Shown here in pieces: positions 11,656 through 24,029 of a stretch of DNA of 64,000 bases. The translations under genes and the position numbers were made by a program. Each line of letters begins with the position of its first letter. The first letter of the stretch is position 1. The notes under the pieces are model-generated. The model was given only the letters and a program-made list of their open reading frames with translations, ran no database searches and had not been told where the DNA came from. The DNA is from Sapria himalayana. Lineage: Eukaryota; Streptophyta; Magnoliopsida; Malpighiales; Rafflesiaceae. Location of the stretch: positions 90,001 to 154,000 of the forward strand of contig JAREIK010002957.1 of assembly GCA_029783825.1 (NCBI GenBank), written 5' to 3'.

Positions 11656-11960
11656 TCTTCTTAATCTTCTTAATATACTTCTTTTTTTTGTTCTTCTTCT
11701 TCTTATTTTTATTCTTTTTCTTCTATTTCTTTTTATTCTTCCTATTCTTATGCTTTTTCATTTGTTCTTATTTTTTACTTCTTCTTCTTCTACTTCTTCT
11801 TCTTATTCTTGTGCTTCTTCTTCTTCTTCTTCTTCTTTATTATTACTCTTTTTCTTCTAATTCTTTTGTTTAATCATATGATTATTTTTCTTCTTCTACT
11901 TTTTATTTTGTTTTTGTACTTATTCTTCTTCTTCTTCTTTTTCTATTCTTCTTTTTTTTA

Positions 11961-13020
11961 ATTATAATCCTCTCTTTTGGCGGAGGAATACCATTTTTAC
12001 AACCTACTTGCTTGCTACCCGTAACCCTTTACACCCTTTTCACCTACACTAAGCATTAGTTATTGTAAATGTAATAAAGTAAACATGGACAAATATTTTC
12101 TCATTCTAATCCACCTAGAGAACAATTTTGAGCTGCTGGGATTTTCAGCATTGTTGCTGCCTGCACTTTGTTGCTAGTTGAGAAATGAGTCTTTATCCTT
12201 TAATCCCTTTCTTCAACTAGCTTCCTTTCCCTTACTATCGGGCCTTTAATTCTGCCCAATGACTTTGTTGGGCTTATGTATCAAGAGCTTCAACTTTAAC
12301 TTTATAGTTTCCAGAAAAGGCTCTATCAAACATGGTGCTAACTCATGAAATCATCCAAGAACACCCGTATAATTGATCTTCCTCTACCTGTCACCTGCAT
12401 ACATGCCACAAACACAAAGAGATTTCCAACCTCCAGCATTTCTGCTGGACCTCTTCCTCATAGTTCTGGCTCCTTCAAACCAAGCATCCAATTTCTGATG
12501 TCAGCACTTCCATAGCAGCTTTTTGTTGTTCCTAATTGTGGACATCAGCTTTCTATAGTGTACACGACCTAGCTTACTTTTATGGACTTCTAAATTACAT
12601 TAAAATAACACAGACTACAGTACCTTATAACACAAACCACACCTAAACTTAAGCCCTTTAACATAGCCACATCAAAACAGAGTTCATACAGACTTTGAAT
12701 CTATAATGGTGGAGATACAGGCACTTGTGCGCATGTCGATTCCTCGTGTTTTTCATATCCTTGCTGCTAAGAAAAATAGAACAAAAAAAAACTGCATGTA
12801 TATAGGCCATTCTTAATCTCTGCAGTGTGATTCCTAACCTGCAGTGAGAACTGAGATACTTGTGGGGGAATCCAGAATACCGCCACATTGTAATTACTCA
12901 TTTCTACAAAGTCTTCCTTCAGTACCAGGAAGACTTGAGCGAATCTGGAACCTGCCCTGTGCTGATATAAGAACAAAAGAACTTTAACACTCACAGCGAT
13001 GACGGAATCTTATAATATCC
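11961..13020 (-). other. 3' noncoding region of LINE copy 2
   Basis: About 1.06 kb lies between the RNase H region and the terminal motif. Apart from the last ~40 bp it shows no obvious similarity to the 3' region of copy 1, so the two subfamilies have divergent 3' UTRs with a conserved terminus. Short frames at 12,658-12,994 have no recognisable product. I see no other feature here. Confidence 0.7.
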
Positions 13021-13159
13021 TCTCAATCTTTTTTGACTATTCGGATGTATGGGAATTCTTTTTTATCTAATTTTATAATATCTTTAAATCTCTCTGGAAG
13101 AGAGTCTTCTTCATATACATAGTATTCTTTGAGTTTTCCTTCTTTTGCAAATTTGTCTG

Positions 13160-13341
13160 CTAAGGCGTTTGCTTCCCTATATATGTGCGTGGGTAATGCA
13201 TCTAAGGATATTATTAATTTGTTAATTTCCTCTAACTCCTCTTCAAATTTCTAAGGCGTTTGCTTCCCTATATATGTGTGTGGGTAATGCATCTAAGGAT
13301 ATAATTAATTTGTTAATTTCCTCTAACTCCTCTTCAAATTT
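13160..13341. repeat. 91-bp direct tandem duplication inside the RNase H domain of LINE copy 2
   Basis: The segment 13,160-13,250 is repeated at 13,251-13,341 with about two differences (GTGCGTG versus GTGTGTG, and one T/A change near the middle). It duplicates the coding stretch around HIYREAN and shifts the frame, since 91 is not a multiple of three. Few differences mean it happened late relative to the decay of the element. Confidence 0.9.
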
Positions 13342-16300
13342 CCCTATACTACTTTTGTTATTCACTAAGTCTACCAATATTTTAGAATCTATTTGTATAT
13401 CTATATTTGTTAGCTCTTTAGAGTAACATATTCTGAGTCCATCCCTTAATGCTAATATTTTTACGTGGAGGGCAGTTGACTCATTATTGGGACCTGAGAA
13501 GGCAAATATTAAGTGACCACAAAAGTCCCTTAAGGCTTCTCCTCCACCAGCTAGGCCTATGTTCCTGTCGAAGCTACCATCGGTGTTTAGGGCTAATCTA
13601 CCTTTTCTGGTTTTTCCCACTTAACTCCTATAACTTTTAGTGGTTTTATTTTAGACACCGTGAGGTTACAGAATTTTAGAGTGTAAGTATCTAGAAGAGG
13701 GCTTTGAGCTGCAAGTGGGGAAGATTCCGAGGTGATTTTTATTTCAATCTTTATTGCTTTTCATATGTCTTCAGAGTCCATTCTGTGCCCTTCATATCTG
13801 CTATTATTCCTAGCTTTCCATTTACACCAGATAGCATTATGAGGTATGTTATTTTTAAGCCATTTCTGTGAGTTGTGCTGAAAATGGTCATTACTCCATT
13901 TAATTAGTCTATTTCTAAGAGGAATACATGCATGCTTTAATCCCATTTCAGACTCTAGTCTTCCCCAGATTTCCATGGCTATATTACCATGGGAAAATAG
14001 ATGATCAAGCGATTCTAGTTTTTGCGAACAGTATTCACATCTAGAGGCAAGTTGTATGCCTTTTGTTTTTATGTTTTCATCTATAGGAATGATATTTGAG
14101 AGAACTTTCCATGTATTAATTTTTATCTTTTGACTATTATCATTATCCCATATCCATTTAAATAAAGGTTGCATTTCCTTCCTACTTCTTACTTTTTCTT
14201 TAATGGTTTTAAGTGAGAATATTCTGTCTGCACTTAAAGTCCATTTCCAGCCATTTTTAGTAAGTTTAGAATGTTTTTCCACTAATTCCCTTTGATTGAG
14301 CATTTGAAGCCAGATTTGTGATGCTTTGTTCTTTTTTCTATTCCTATTTATATCATCCTCTATACAATATTTAGATCTCATTAATTCAGCCCATTGATTA
14401 TTTTTTTCTTTGAGCCTCCACCATCTTTTGCAAGCCCACGCTTTAGCTAGATCGCTTAAATCAGTAAAGCAGAGGCATCTTTCCTGTAAGGGGTAGCAAA
14501 GATCTTTCCATTTTTTCCAATGTAACTTTCTTTTGCCACTTTTTGATCCCCATAAGAAATGGGTCAATTCCTTCTCTATTCTTTTTTTATCCGACACTGG
14601 AAGGTGAGTAATCATTAGATTCTGCATGACTACACTTTGTAACACATGGGTGATCAGAGCAATTCTACCATTCATGGAAAGTATGTCCACTTTCTAGCCA
14701 GTAATTTTATATTTAATTTTTTCAAGTAGGAAATCTAGGTATATTGATTTTAGTTTTCCTTCGTATATTGGGCATCCAAGATATTGAAGTGCACCTTTTA
14801 TCAGTGTGAAACCTGTTATTTTGTTAATTCTATGACCTAGATTTATTGGGGCTTTTTTGGCAATCAAAAACTGGAACTTTTTGTTATTAATTTTCTGTTT
14901 CGTTTCTTCTTCTAAGACTTTTAACAACTCCATGAGGTTATGTAGATATCTGGAGCTTCCATTTTTGAAAATAATCACATCATCAGCATAAGCCAAGCAT
15001 CCCACTAAAGGAGTATTAATAGGCTGACTAAACCGACCTATACTTCCTGAGATAATTTATTTTTTGACATTAACAATTAGGAGCTCTATGTAGATATTAA
15101 AGAGGGAGGGAGAAAGGGGATCACCCTACCTTAACCCTCTCATCGGCTTTATATCTTTTCCTAGTTCTCCATTTACAAGAATTTTAATCCAAGGACTTGA
15201 TATGCATCTATAAATCAAGTCAGTCCAGGTTTCAGAAAAACTCATCTTTCTCATGACAAAACATAAAATTTTCCATTGAATTTTATCAACAGCTTTTGAG
15301 AGATCTAGTTTTAGCAATACATTATGACCTCTAGATTTGGATCCTATTTCTTTGATCATTTCTTTAGTTAAATAAATATTTTCCATTAATAATCTATTTT
15401 TCATAAATACTGATTGTTTTTTAGAAATGATTTTTGGCAATACTATAGCTAATCTATTTTGAAGTAGCTTGACCAAGCTTTTATAAATGGAGTTACACAG
15501 GCTGATGGGTCTAAAGTCTTCAGCTTTATGGGGGTTTTCCATTTTAGGAATAAGAACCAAGTACGTGCCGCTCCATTTCTTGCCTATTTCTGTGCCACAG
15601 AATATCCAATGTATAGCCCTTGGGGGTCATTTTTTATGATTTACCAACAGTTTTGATAGAGCTAATTGTTCCACCCATCATGACCCGGGGCACTATTTTT
15701 GCCCATGCTAAATACAATAAACTTCAGTTCTTCTTCATCCGGAAATTTGGTAAGTGCATCATTTTCTTCGTTGGTAATTTTATGGTCTATCTTATTTAAG
15801 AGATAATCTCCATTCAAATTTATAATTCCTCTAAATTGGTTTTCAAAATATTCGTCAAGCTGGTTTTTAATTTCTAAGTTAGTGTCTACCCATTTGTTTA
15901 GGTTATTTTTTATACCTTTTTTTCTTTGTTTTTGAGTCTTGATTTTTGCTGTTTTCTGGAAAAACTTAGTATTTTTATCTCCTTCTTTAATCCAATTTAT
16001 TTTAGCTTTTTGTTTCCAAAATACTTGCTCCATTAGTAATTTTAATTTTAGCTCAGCCTGTGCTTTATTTAGTTCCTTTCTACTATCTGAATTTTGAAGT
16101 GTTTCATATTCTAACTCTTTTTTTTCAACTTTCTTTTCTGCTTCTATAATATTTTTGTTAATATTGCCGAAGGAGTCTCTATTTCATATCATTAAGTGCT
16201 TTTTTAGCCTTTATAATTTATTATTCCAGATTTGAACAGGGTTAACTGTTATTTCTTGCGTCCATGAATTTTTAACTGTATTGATGAAAGCATGATGTAA

Positions 16301-17018
16301 GGACCATGCATTCTGAAATTTAAACGACTTATTCTTGATTTTATTTTTTTCTACGGATATTAATAGTGGATTGTGGTCTGAACAGGTTCTATTTAAATGT
16401 CTGACGGCTGTGGATCCATAAGCTTCAAGTAATTTCACATTATGTAGAATTCTATCTAATCTTGCCCATATGGTGCCTTTAACTTTCTAGTTATTGCACC
16501 AAGTATATTGGGAGCCTGAAAAGCTAGCTTCCATTAAACTAGCCTCTGATATCATTTCATTAAAGTGAGCGATAGCTTTTTTATTAGGGGGATTGCCCCC
16601 TTTTTTCTCGCTAGCCTTTCTTATAATATTGAAATCTCCTCCTATTATCCATGGTTTATTTATTTTAGCAGTTTTAAGAATATCATTCCAAAGCTCCTTT
16701 CTACCTTCTTTAGTATATTTGGCATAAACTACTGAAATGATTTCCTCTCGGGCATTATCTAAAGAAAAGTTAATAATTTGATTCATATCTTCTAAAATAA
16801 ATATATTAAATAAGCTTTTCCAGAAAATCCAGATTTTGTTATTTTTATTAGAGAAAGAATAATCAAACCCTAATAGTTTTTTGTAGTATTCTAGTTTATA
16901 ATTATTTATAATGGGTTCGGAAAGTATGATAATTGGAGTTTTATATAATTGAATCAGTTTTTTAACTCTTTTTATTGAAGAGGGGTTTGCAATACCCCTC
17001 ACATTCCACTAGAGAAAT

Positions 17019-17026
17019 CTAAACAT
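17019..17026 (-). other. 8-nt ORF1/ORF2 overlap (ATGTTTAG)
   Basis: It has the same geometry as in LINE copy 1: the ORF2 ATG begins 8 nt before the end of the ORF1 stop codon. Internal bases differ (GTT versus GGA), so the spacing rather than the sequence is conserved. Confidence 0.7.
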
Positions 17027-18380
17027 TAGAAGTGGATTTAGCCCGAGCTCATGTAGTGAATTTTGATTTATATGTTTTATCTAAGTTTTTTTTCCTGTTT
17101 CTAGATTTTTTAATCGAACTAAACCCTCCTGATTTTTCATTTTTCCATTCCCTGCCTAGCTGTAATTCCATGAGTTTTATTTCTTCCATGGCCCAATCTC
17201 TATCTCCCATTATATTTGTAAAATTATTGATTTCTAAATCATCTTTGGTGGCTTTTATAAAATCAGATTCTTCCTCATTTTTATTTATAATGAAATCACT
17301 TCTAACCTCTAAATCCTCATCTGAGTTATTACCTAACTCCTCTACCCTTTCCTTCTCCCTGCACTCTTTTTTTCTGGTTTCGAATCTGCCTCTTCTAAAT
17401 CTTTTATTTATTTCAGCTATTTTTAGGATTAGTTCTTGGTTTTTAGCATTTTCCTCTAAGTTATTTGTTTTTCTAGCACCTTTGGTATCTTCTTTCCTAG
17501 TGGGAACATATCCCACTATTTTTATACCTATAACAACTCCATTGCAGTTCTGTTCACTATGTTGGGGGGGGTTTAATTCTATATTCTTTCCTCTTATTTC
17601 TTTCCTCTGTTCTAGGACCATTCCACTGTTTGTCTTCTGTAAATTTTTTAACCAAGTAATGTTCACATGAATGCCCCAGTTTATTACAGTAGGACTAGTA
17701 GCTTGAAAGGTTTTCTGGAATCAATTCTTGCCATAAACCATTCCCATTTTTACTGCCAATCCATATACGGTGAGGGATGTTATGTAGTAGGTTCACTTCT
17801 ATGCAGAGCCGAGCTACACTCGGACGAGATAACATGGTAGTGGCACCATCAAGGAGAAGAGGGGTGCCAACTGCACTAGCAATATGATAGAATGAGTGCT
17901 TATCAAAGAAGTGAATTGGCAGCATAGGGAGGAGAAACCAAACCGGGTGTAATGGCGACTCATGTTTGGTTGTGAAGGAAGGCATCCATCTGAAGGCTCT
18001 CATAGGAAAGCCCGATATATACCACACTGCCTTCAGTCATACTCTATGGAAGTCCTCCTCGGTGGACAGTTGAATGATAATATGTTAACATCCAAGATGC
18101 TGGTTTTTGATAGACCTTTAAGCTTCAGTGATGCGAAGAATGCCTTGATATCTTCAATGCGATGTCGCCCAAAGGAAAATTTGCCCACTACAGTGTATTT
18201 GTGAGCTTCAGCAAGCATTGTGATATCTACGGGGGAGAACTCTATCGAGGGTTCTCCGTTTTTTTCCCCGTGAATTTCCGAAAAATCAGAATAGTGAGGC
18301 GCGGTCATTTTAATTTGATGAGCAAATGACTTCTAATCCCTTAATAAATCAACTTGCTCCATTTTTTTGCATGAGAATTG
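17019..18380 (-). pseudogene. LINE copy 2 ORF1: DUF4283 / zinc-knuckle protein, broken
   Basis: The DUF4283-like part occupies 17,695-18,308 with one break near 18,030 (landmarks VVGKFSFGRH, GFPMRAFRWMPSF, PVWFLLPMLPI, ARLCIEVNLL). The zinc knuckle is destroyed: the codon for its first Cys is TAG (about 17,692-17,694), the last Cys position is Tyr, and the frame shifts just after. The charged C-terminal region continues at 17,049-17,666 and ends with a TGA where copy 1 has Arg (CGA to TGA), then ARAKSTSNV and the final stop at 17,019-17,021. The pattern of C-to-T type stops fits decay of methylated DNA. Confidence 0.88.
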
Positions 18381-18480
18381 GCTTCTTCTTCAATGAAATC
18401 GGCTTCTTCTTCAATGAGAATTGTTGTTACTCTCTAAAAAACGAGCTTCGCTCTCTAGAACTTGAGAGCTTCAAGCACTC

Positions 18481-21400
18481 TTCTTCTTCTTCTTCTACTT
18501 TTTCTTCTTCTTTTTCTTCTACTTCTTCTTTTTGTTCTTCATCTTTTTTTTCTTCTTCTTCTTCAGCTTTTTATTCTAATTCTTCTTTTTCTTCTTTTTC
18601 TTTTTCTTTTTCTTCTTCTTCTTAATGTTCTTCTACTTCAACTTCTTCTACTCCTCCTTATTCTTATTAAGCATCTTTTTCTTTTTCCTCATCTTCTTCC
18701 AATTCTTGTATTTCTTAAGCTACTACTTCTTCATCATCATCATCTTTTCCTTTTTATACTTCTTCTTTTTTTTACTTGTTTTTTTTCTGCTTCTTCTTCT
18801 TCTTATTTTTTTACTTTTTCTTCTACTTCTTTTTCATCTTATTTTTTATTCTTTTTCTCTTTTTTTCTTTACTACTACTTCTTCTTCTTATGCTTCTTCT
18901 TCTATTTTTATTCTTATTCTTCTTTTTCTTCGAATTCTTCTTTTTCTTTTTTTCTACTTCATATTATTTTTCTTCTTCTTTTGTTTCTTTATTTACTATT
19001 AATTCTTCTTATTCTTCTTCTATTTCTTCTTTACTTCTTATTTTTCTTCTACTTCTTCTTCTTCTGTATTTCCTACTGTTTCTACTTATTTTTTTTTCTT
19101 ATTCGTATTGTTCTTCTTCTTTTTCTTGTTCTTCTTCTTGGTCATATATTTCTTCTTTTGGTTATACTTCTTTTTTTTTTCTTCTTCTACTTTTCTTATT
19201 CTTCAACTTATTCTTCCACTTCTTTTTATTCTAATTCTTCTTCATTGTATTTTTATTCTTCATCTTCTTTTGTTTCTTTTACATCTTCTTCTTCTTCTAC
19301 TACTACTACTACTTCTTCTTCTTCTTCTTCTTCTTTTCTTATTTTTCTACTACTTTTACTTATTCTTGTTCTCATAATTCTTCTGCTTCTTCTTATACTT
19401 CTTATTTTTCATCTTCATCTTTTTATTCTTCTTCATCTTCTACTTATTCTTCTTCTTTTTCTTCTTCTTTTTCTTCATATTCTACTTATTCTTCTTCTTA
19501 TTCTTCTTCTTCTACTTGTTCTTCTTTATTTATTCTTAATCATCTTCATCTTATTTTTTTGTTTTACTTCTAATTATTCATTTTTTTTCTACTTCTTCTT
19601 ATTGTTCTTCTTCTTCTACTATTTCTTCTTCTTCTTATTCTTCTTATTTTTATTCTTCTTCTTATTCTTCTTCTTTATCGTATGCTTTTGTTTCTTGTGC
19701 ATTTACTTCTTATGTTTTTCTTATTCTACTTCTTCAACTTCTTCTTCTGCAATTTCTTTTTCTATTTCTTGTTCTTATACTTAATATTTATAGTTTATTC
19801 TTATTATTATTTTTGTTCTTCTCTTCTTCTTATTTTTCATCGTCTACTTCTTATATTTCTTCTTCTTCAACTTCTACTTCTTCTTCATTTTATTTTACTT
19901 CTTATTCTTATGTTTCTTCTTCTTCTACTTCTAATTTTTTTTACTTCTTCTTATTCTTCTTATTCTATTTCTTATTCTTCTTCTTATTCTTCTTCTTCAT
20001 CTTCTTCTTCTGTTTCTACTACTTTTTATTCTACTTATTCATTCTTTTACTTTTCTATAGCTTCTTCTTCTTCTTCTTATTCTACTTCGTCTACATCTTC
20101 TTCCTCTTATATTACTTTTTCTTTATCTTTTTTTTATTCTAATGCTTATTCTTCTTCTTGTTTATCTTCTTCTTCTTCCACTTCTTCTTCTTCTTCTTGA
20201 GCTTATTCTTCTTCTTATTGTTGTTATTCTTCTTCTTTTTGTAATTCTTTTTCTTCTTCTTCTTCTTCTTCTTCTTCTTCTTCTGCTTATTCTTCTTCTT
20301 ATTATTAATCTTCTTCTTCTAGTAATTCTTCTTCTTTTAATACTTCAACTTCTTCACCTGTTTTTTCTTCTTCTACTTCTTTTTCTTCTAATTTTTATTT
20401 TTCTTATTTTTCTTCTTTTTCTTTTACTTCTCATTCTTCAGCATCTTCTTCATCTTCTTTTTTCTTTAGCTTCTTCTTCTTCTTATTCTGATTCATCATC
20501 ATTTTCTTCTTCTTCTTCTTCTTCTTCTTATTCTAATTCAAATACTTTTTCTTCTATTTCTTCTTCTTCTTTTAATACTACTACTTATTATTATTCTTCT
20601 TTTTCTTCTTATTCTTCTCTTCTTATGCTTCTTCTTCTTTAACTTATTTGTCTTTTGCTTCTTCTTATACTACTACTACTTTTTCGTATTTTTTTTTGAT
20701 TTTGTCTTTTTTATTTTTTTTCTACTACTTCTTCTTTATATTCTTTTTTTTATTCTTTTCTTCTTTTACTGCATATTCTTCTTCTTCTTCTTCTTCTTCT
20801 CCTCCTCCTCCTCCTCCTTTTTCTTCTTTAACTACTTCTTTCTTCTGTTTTATCTTCATCAGATTCTTCTTGTGCATCTTCTTCTACTTATTATTGTTAT
20901 GTTTCTTTTTTTTCTTCTTCTTCTACTTGTTCTTCTTGTTCTTCTTTTTTTATTCTTCTTCTTATACTTTTTCTTTTTATTATGATTCTTCATTTTTTTA
21001 TTCTTGTTCTTGTTCTTAATATTTTTCTTCTTCTTCTTTTACTTTTTATTCTTCTTCTACTTCTTCTTCTACTTATTGTGCTTCTTCTTCTACTTCTTCT
21101 TATTCTACTTGTTCTTCTTTTTCTTCTTTGACTTGTTCTTCTACTTCTTTTTATTTTTATTCTTTAACTTCTCTTTTCTTCGTCTTCTTGTGCTTTTCTT
21201 TTTACATTTTATTATTATTATTTTTCTTGTTGTTCTTCTTCTATTTCTTCTCTTTCTTTATCTAATACTTCTCTTTTTTTTTACTTCTACTTTTACTTCT
21301 TCTACTTTTTTTGCTTCTTCATCATCTTCTTTTTATACTTATTCATAATTTTCTTTTTTCTTATTCTATTTCTTCTTCTACTTTTTCTTCTCCTTCTTCT

Positions 21401-21748
21401 TTTTCTTATTCTTATTCTATTTCTAATTCTACTTCTTCTTTTTCATTTTTGCTTCTTCTAATTCTTGTTCTTCATTTTCTTTTTCTTCTTCTTCTTCTAC
21501 ATCTTCTTCTGAATCTTGTTTTGCTTCTTCTTCTTCTTCTTCTTCTTGTTTTACTTCTTCTTCTTCTTCTCGTTTTACTTCTTCTTCTTCTTCTTCTTCT
21601 TCTTTTTTCTTCTTTTTCTTCTTTTTTTTCTTCTTTTTTTTTCTTTTTCTTTTCTTATTAATCTTGTGATTTTTCTTCTTCTGCATCTACTACTTCTACT
21701 TCTACTTCTTCTTCATTTTTTTCTACTTTTTCTTCTTTTTTTCAAACT

Positions 21749-21779
<31 letters not shown>

Positions 21780-23998
21780 TTCTTCTTCTACTTCTTCTTC
21801 TTATTCTTCTTCTTTTTCTACTTCTTCTTTTACTTCTTTTACTACTTCTTTTACTTCTTCTTATTATTCATTTTTGTTGATTTTTATTTTATTTCTTCTT
21901 CTTCTTCTTCATTTACTTATTCTTCTTCTTCTTCTTTTGCATTTACTTCTTCCTATTCTTCTTATTCTACTTCTTCTTCAACTTCTTCTTTTTCTTGTTC
22001 TCCTTTTTTATTCTACTTCTTTTTCTTTTTGTTCTTCTTCTTCTTTTGCTTCTTTTTTTGTTATTCTTCTTATACTTCTTCTCATGCTTCTTTTACATCT
22101 TTTTTTCTTTGTCTTTTGCATCTTTTTCGACTTATTCTTCTTCTTCTGCTTCTTTTTCTTTTTCTTTTTCTTCTTCTTCTTCTTCTTCTTATAATTCTTC
22201 TACTTATTCTTCTTCTTCATTTTCATATTTTTTTTCTTATTCATTTTATTCTTCTTTTTCTTCTTCTAGGTCTTCTACTTCTTTATTTGCTTCTTCTTTT
22301 TCTTCTTCTTCTACTTCTTCTTATTCTTTTTCTTCTACTTCTTATTTTTTTTATTCTTATTTTTTTTTCTTCTTCTTTACTTCTTCTTCATCCCCTTCTT
22401 CTTCTCTTTCTTATTCTACTTCTTATTTTTTTTCCACCATGACTTCTTCTTCATCTACTACTTCTTTTTCTTATTTTCTTCTTTTTCTTCTTTTTCTTTC
22501 TTTTCTTTTTCTTCTTTTGTTTCTTTTTCTTATTCTTCTTCATCTACTTCTTCTTATTCTTCTTTTTCTTGTTCTTAAGCTTCTTCTTCTTCTTCGTTTT
22601 CTACTTCTTCTTCTGTTTCTTCTTCTTTTTTTCTTTTTTATTCTTCTTCTTCCCCTTCTTCTACTTCTGCTTCCGCTTCTTTTTCTTCTTCTTCTTCAAC
22701 TTCTTTTTCTTCAAATACTACTACTACTTCTTTTTCTCCTACTTCTTATTTTTCTAATTCTTCTTTCCACTTTTTCTAGTTCTTGTTCTTTTACACCTTC
22801 TTCTTTTTCTTCTTCTTCTTGTTCTTTTTCTACTTCTTTTTCTTCTTTTTTTGCTTATTTTTATGCTTCTTCTTCTTTTTTTTATTGTTCTTTTTTGCTT
22901 GTTCATTTTCATCTTCAACTTCATTTATCTAGTTCTTCTTCTTGTTTTTCTTCTTCTTTTTCTTTGGCTTATTTATATACTTCTTCTTTATCTCCATCTT
23001 CTTCTTCTTTTTCAGCTTCTTTTTATACTTCTTCTTTTTATCCATCTTCTACTACTTCTTCTTATACTACTTTTTCATTTATTTCTACTACTTCTTCTTC
23101 TACTTCTTATTCTTCTTCTTCTTCTTCTACTTCTTATTCTTCTTCTTCTACTTCTTATTCTTATTATTATTCTTCTTCTTTTTCTTCTTCTTCTTCTTCT
23201 TCTTCTTCTTCTTCTTCTACTTCTTCTTTTACTTTTTCTTCCTCATCCGCTTTTATTTCTTCTTCTTTTCTTCTTCTTCTTATGCTTCTTCCTCTTCTTA
23301 TTTTTTGTTTCCTTCTTATTCTTTTTGTTCTTCTTCTAATTATTCTTTCTCTTCTTCTTCTTCTTCTTCTTATGCTTCTTCTTCTTCTTCTTCTTATGCT
23401 TCATCTTCTTCTTCATCTTCTTCATCTTCTTCATCTTCTTCATCTTCTTCATTTTCTTCTTCTTCTACTTCTTCTTTTTCTTCTTATGCTTCATCTTCTT
23501 TTTATTCTTTTTATTCTTTTTATTCTTTTTATTCTTTTTCTTCTTCTTCTTTTCTGCTTATTCTTCTTTTTTTATTCTTCTACATTTTCTTCTTCTTCTT
23601 CTACTTTTTCTACTTCTTTTTCTTTTGATTGTTATTTTTAGCTTTTTCATTTTATTCTTCAACTTCATTTTCTAGTTCTACTTCTTGTTTTTCTTCTTCT
23701 TCTTTTTCGACTTATTTATATGCTTCTTCTTTTTCTACATCTTCTTTTTCAGCTTCTTTTTATACTTCTTCTTTTTATCTATCTTCTTCTTCTTATACAA
23801 CTTTTTCATTTACTTCTACTACTACTTTTTCTTCTTCTTATTCTTCTTATTTTTCTTTTTCTTTTTCTTCTTCTTATTCTTCTTCTACTTTTTATTCCTT
23901 GTCTGCTTTTAATTCTTCTTCTTTTCTTCTTCTTCTTATGCTTCTTCCCCTTCTTATTTTTTGTTTCTTCTTATTCTTCTTGTTCTTTTTCTAATTAT

Positions 23999-24029
<31 letters not shown>

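Larger units (their letters stand above)
8600..11955. repeat. T/C-rich low-complexity tract 2 (probable LINE copy 2 tail)
   Basis: About 3.35 kb of T/C-rich sequence lies between the 5' end of LINE copy 1 and the 3' terminal motif of LINE copy 2. TTC, TTA and TTTTTC blocks are mixed with ACT and CAT runs, and G is scarce. Long open frames through it (for example 8,988-10,649 and 9,260-10,954 on +) encode only Phe/Leu/Ser strings and have no protein features. Locally ordered minisatellites occur at 11,460-11,555 and 11,575-11,655. Confidence 0.9.
13040..17026 (-). pseudogene. LINE copy 2 ORF2: endonuclease - reverse transcriptase - RNase H, broken
   Basis: It starts at ATG 17,024-17,026, overlapping the ORF1 stop by 8 nt. 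Codon 6 is TAG (17,009-17,011), directly before WNVRGIANP. The endonuclease (about 16,210-17,000) keeps GGDFNII and SDHNPLL. The reverse transcriptase (about 14,690-16,030) keeps LKLDLSKA and an intact LAYADD catalytic box near 14,990. The RQGDPLS turn is broken by a TAG in place of Gln near 15,124. A CEYC patch near 14,035 marks the zf-RVT-like region. The RNase H (13,040-13,620) keeps LNTDGSF, IQIDSK and HIYREAN but carries a 91-bp duplication. Other breaks lie near 16,490, 16,205, 15,660, 15,560, 14,694 and 13,760. Confidence 0.92.
11961..18480 (-). mobile_element. L1-type LINE copy 2 (nearly full length, degenerate)
   Basis: It has the same layout and orientation as copy 1: leader with CTCTCTAGAAC-type sequence near 18,435-18,475, ORF1, overlapping ORF2, 3' noncoding region, and the terminal motif at 11,968-12,004 followed by an A-rich tail (tract 2). 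It is a relative of copy 1 rather than a recent duplicate, because proteins align domain by domain but differ at many residues. The 5' end abuts T/C tract 3. ORF1 and ORF2 both contain stops and frameshifts. Confidence 0.9.

Noticed and set aside
8988..11873. Open frames of 400-560 codons in tract 2
   Set aside because: Stop codons TAA, TAG and TGA are rare by composition in a G-poor T/C tract; products are Phe/Leu/Ser homopolymers.
12658..12994. Two overlapping 75-codon minus-strand frames in the 3' UTR of LINE copy 2
   Set aside because: No recognisable domain, no partner in LINE copy 1, and they overlap each other in different frames.
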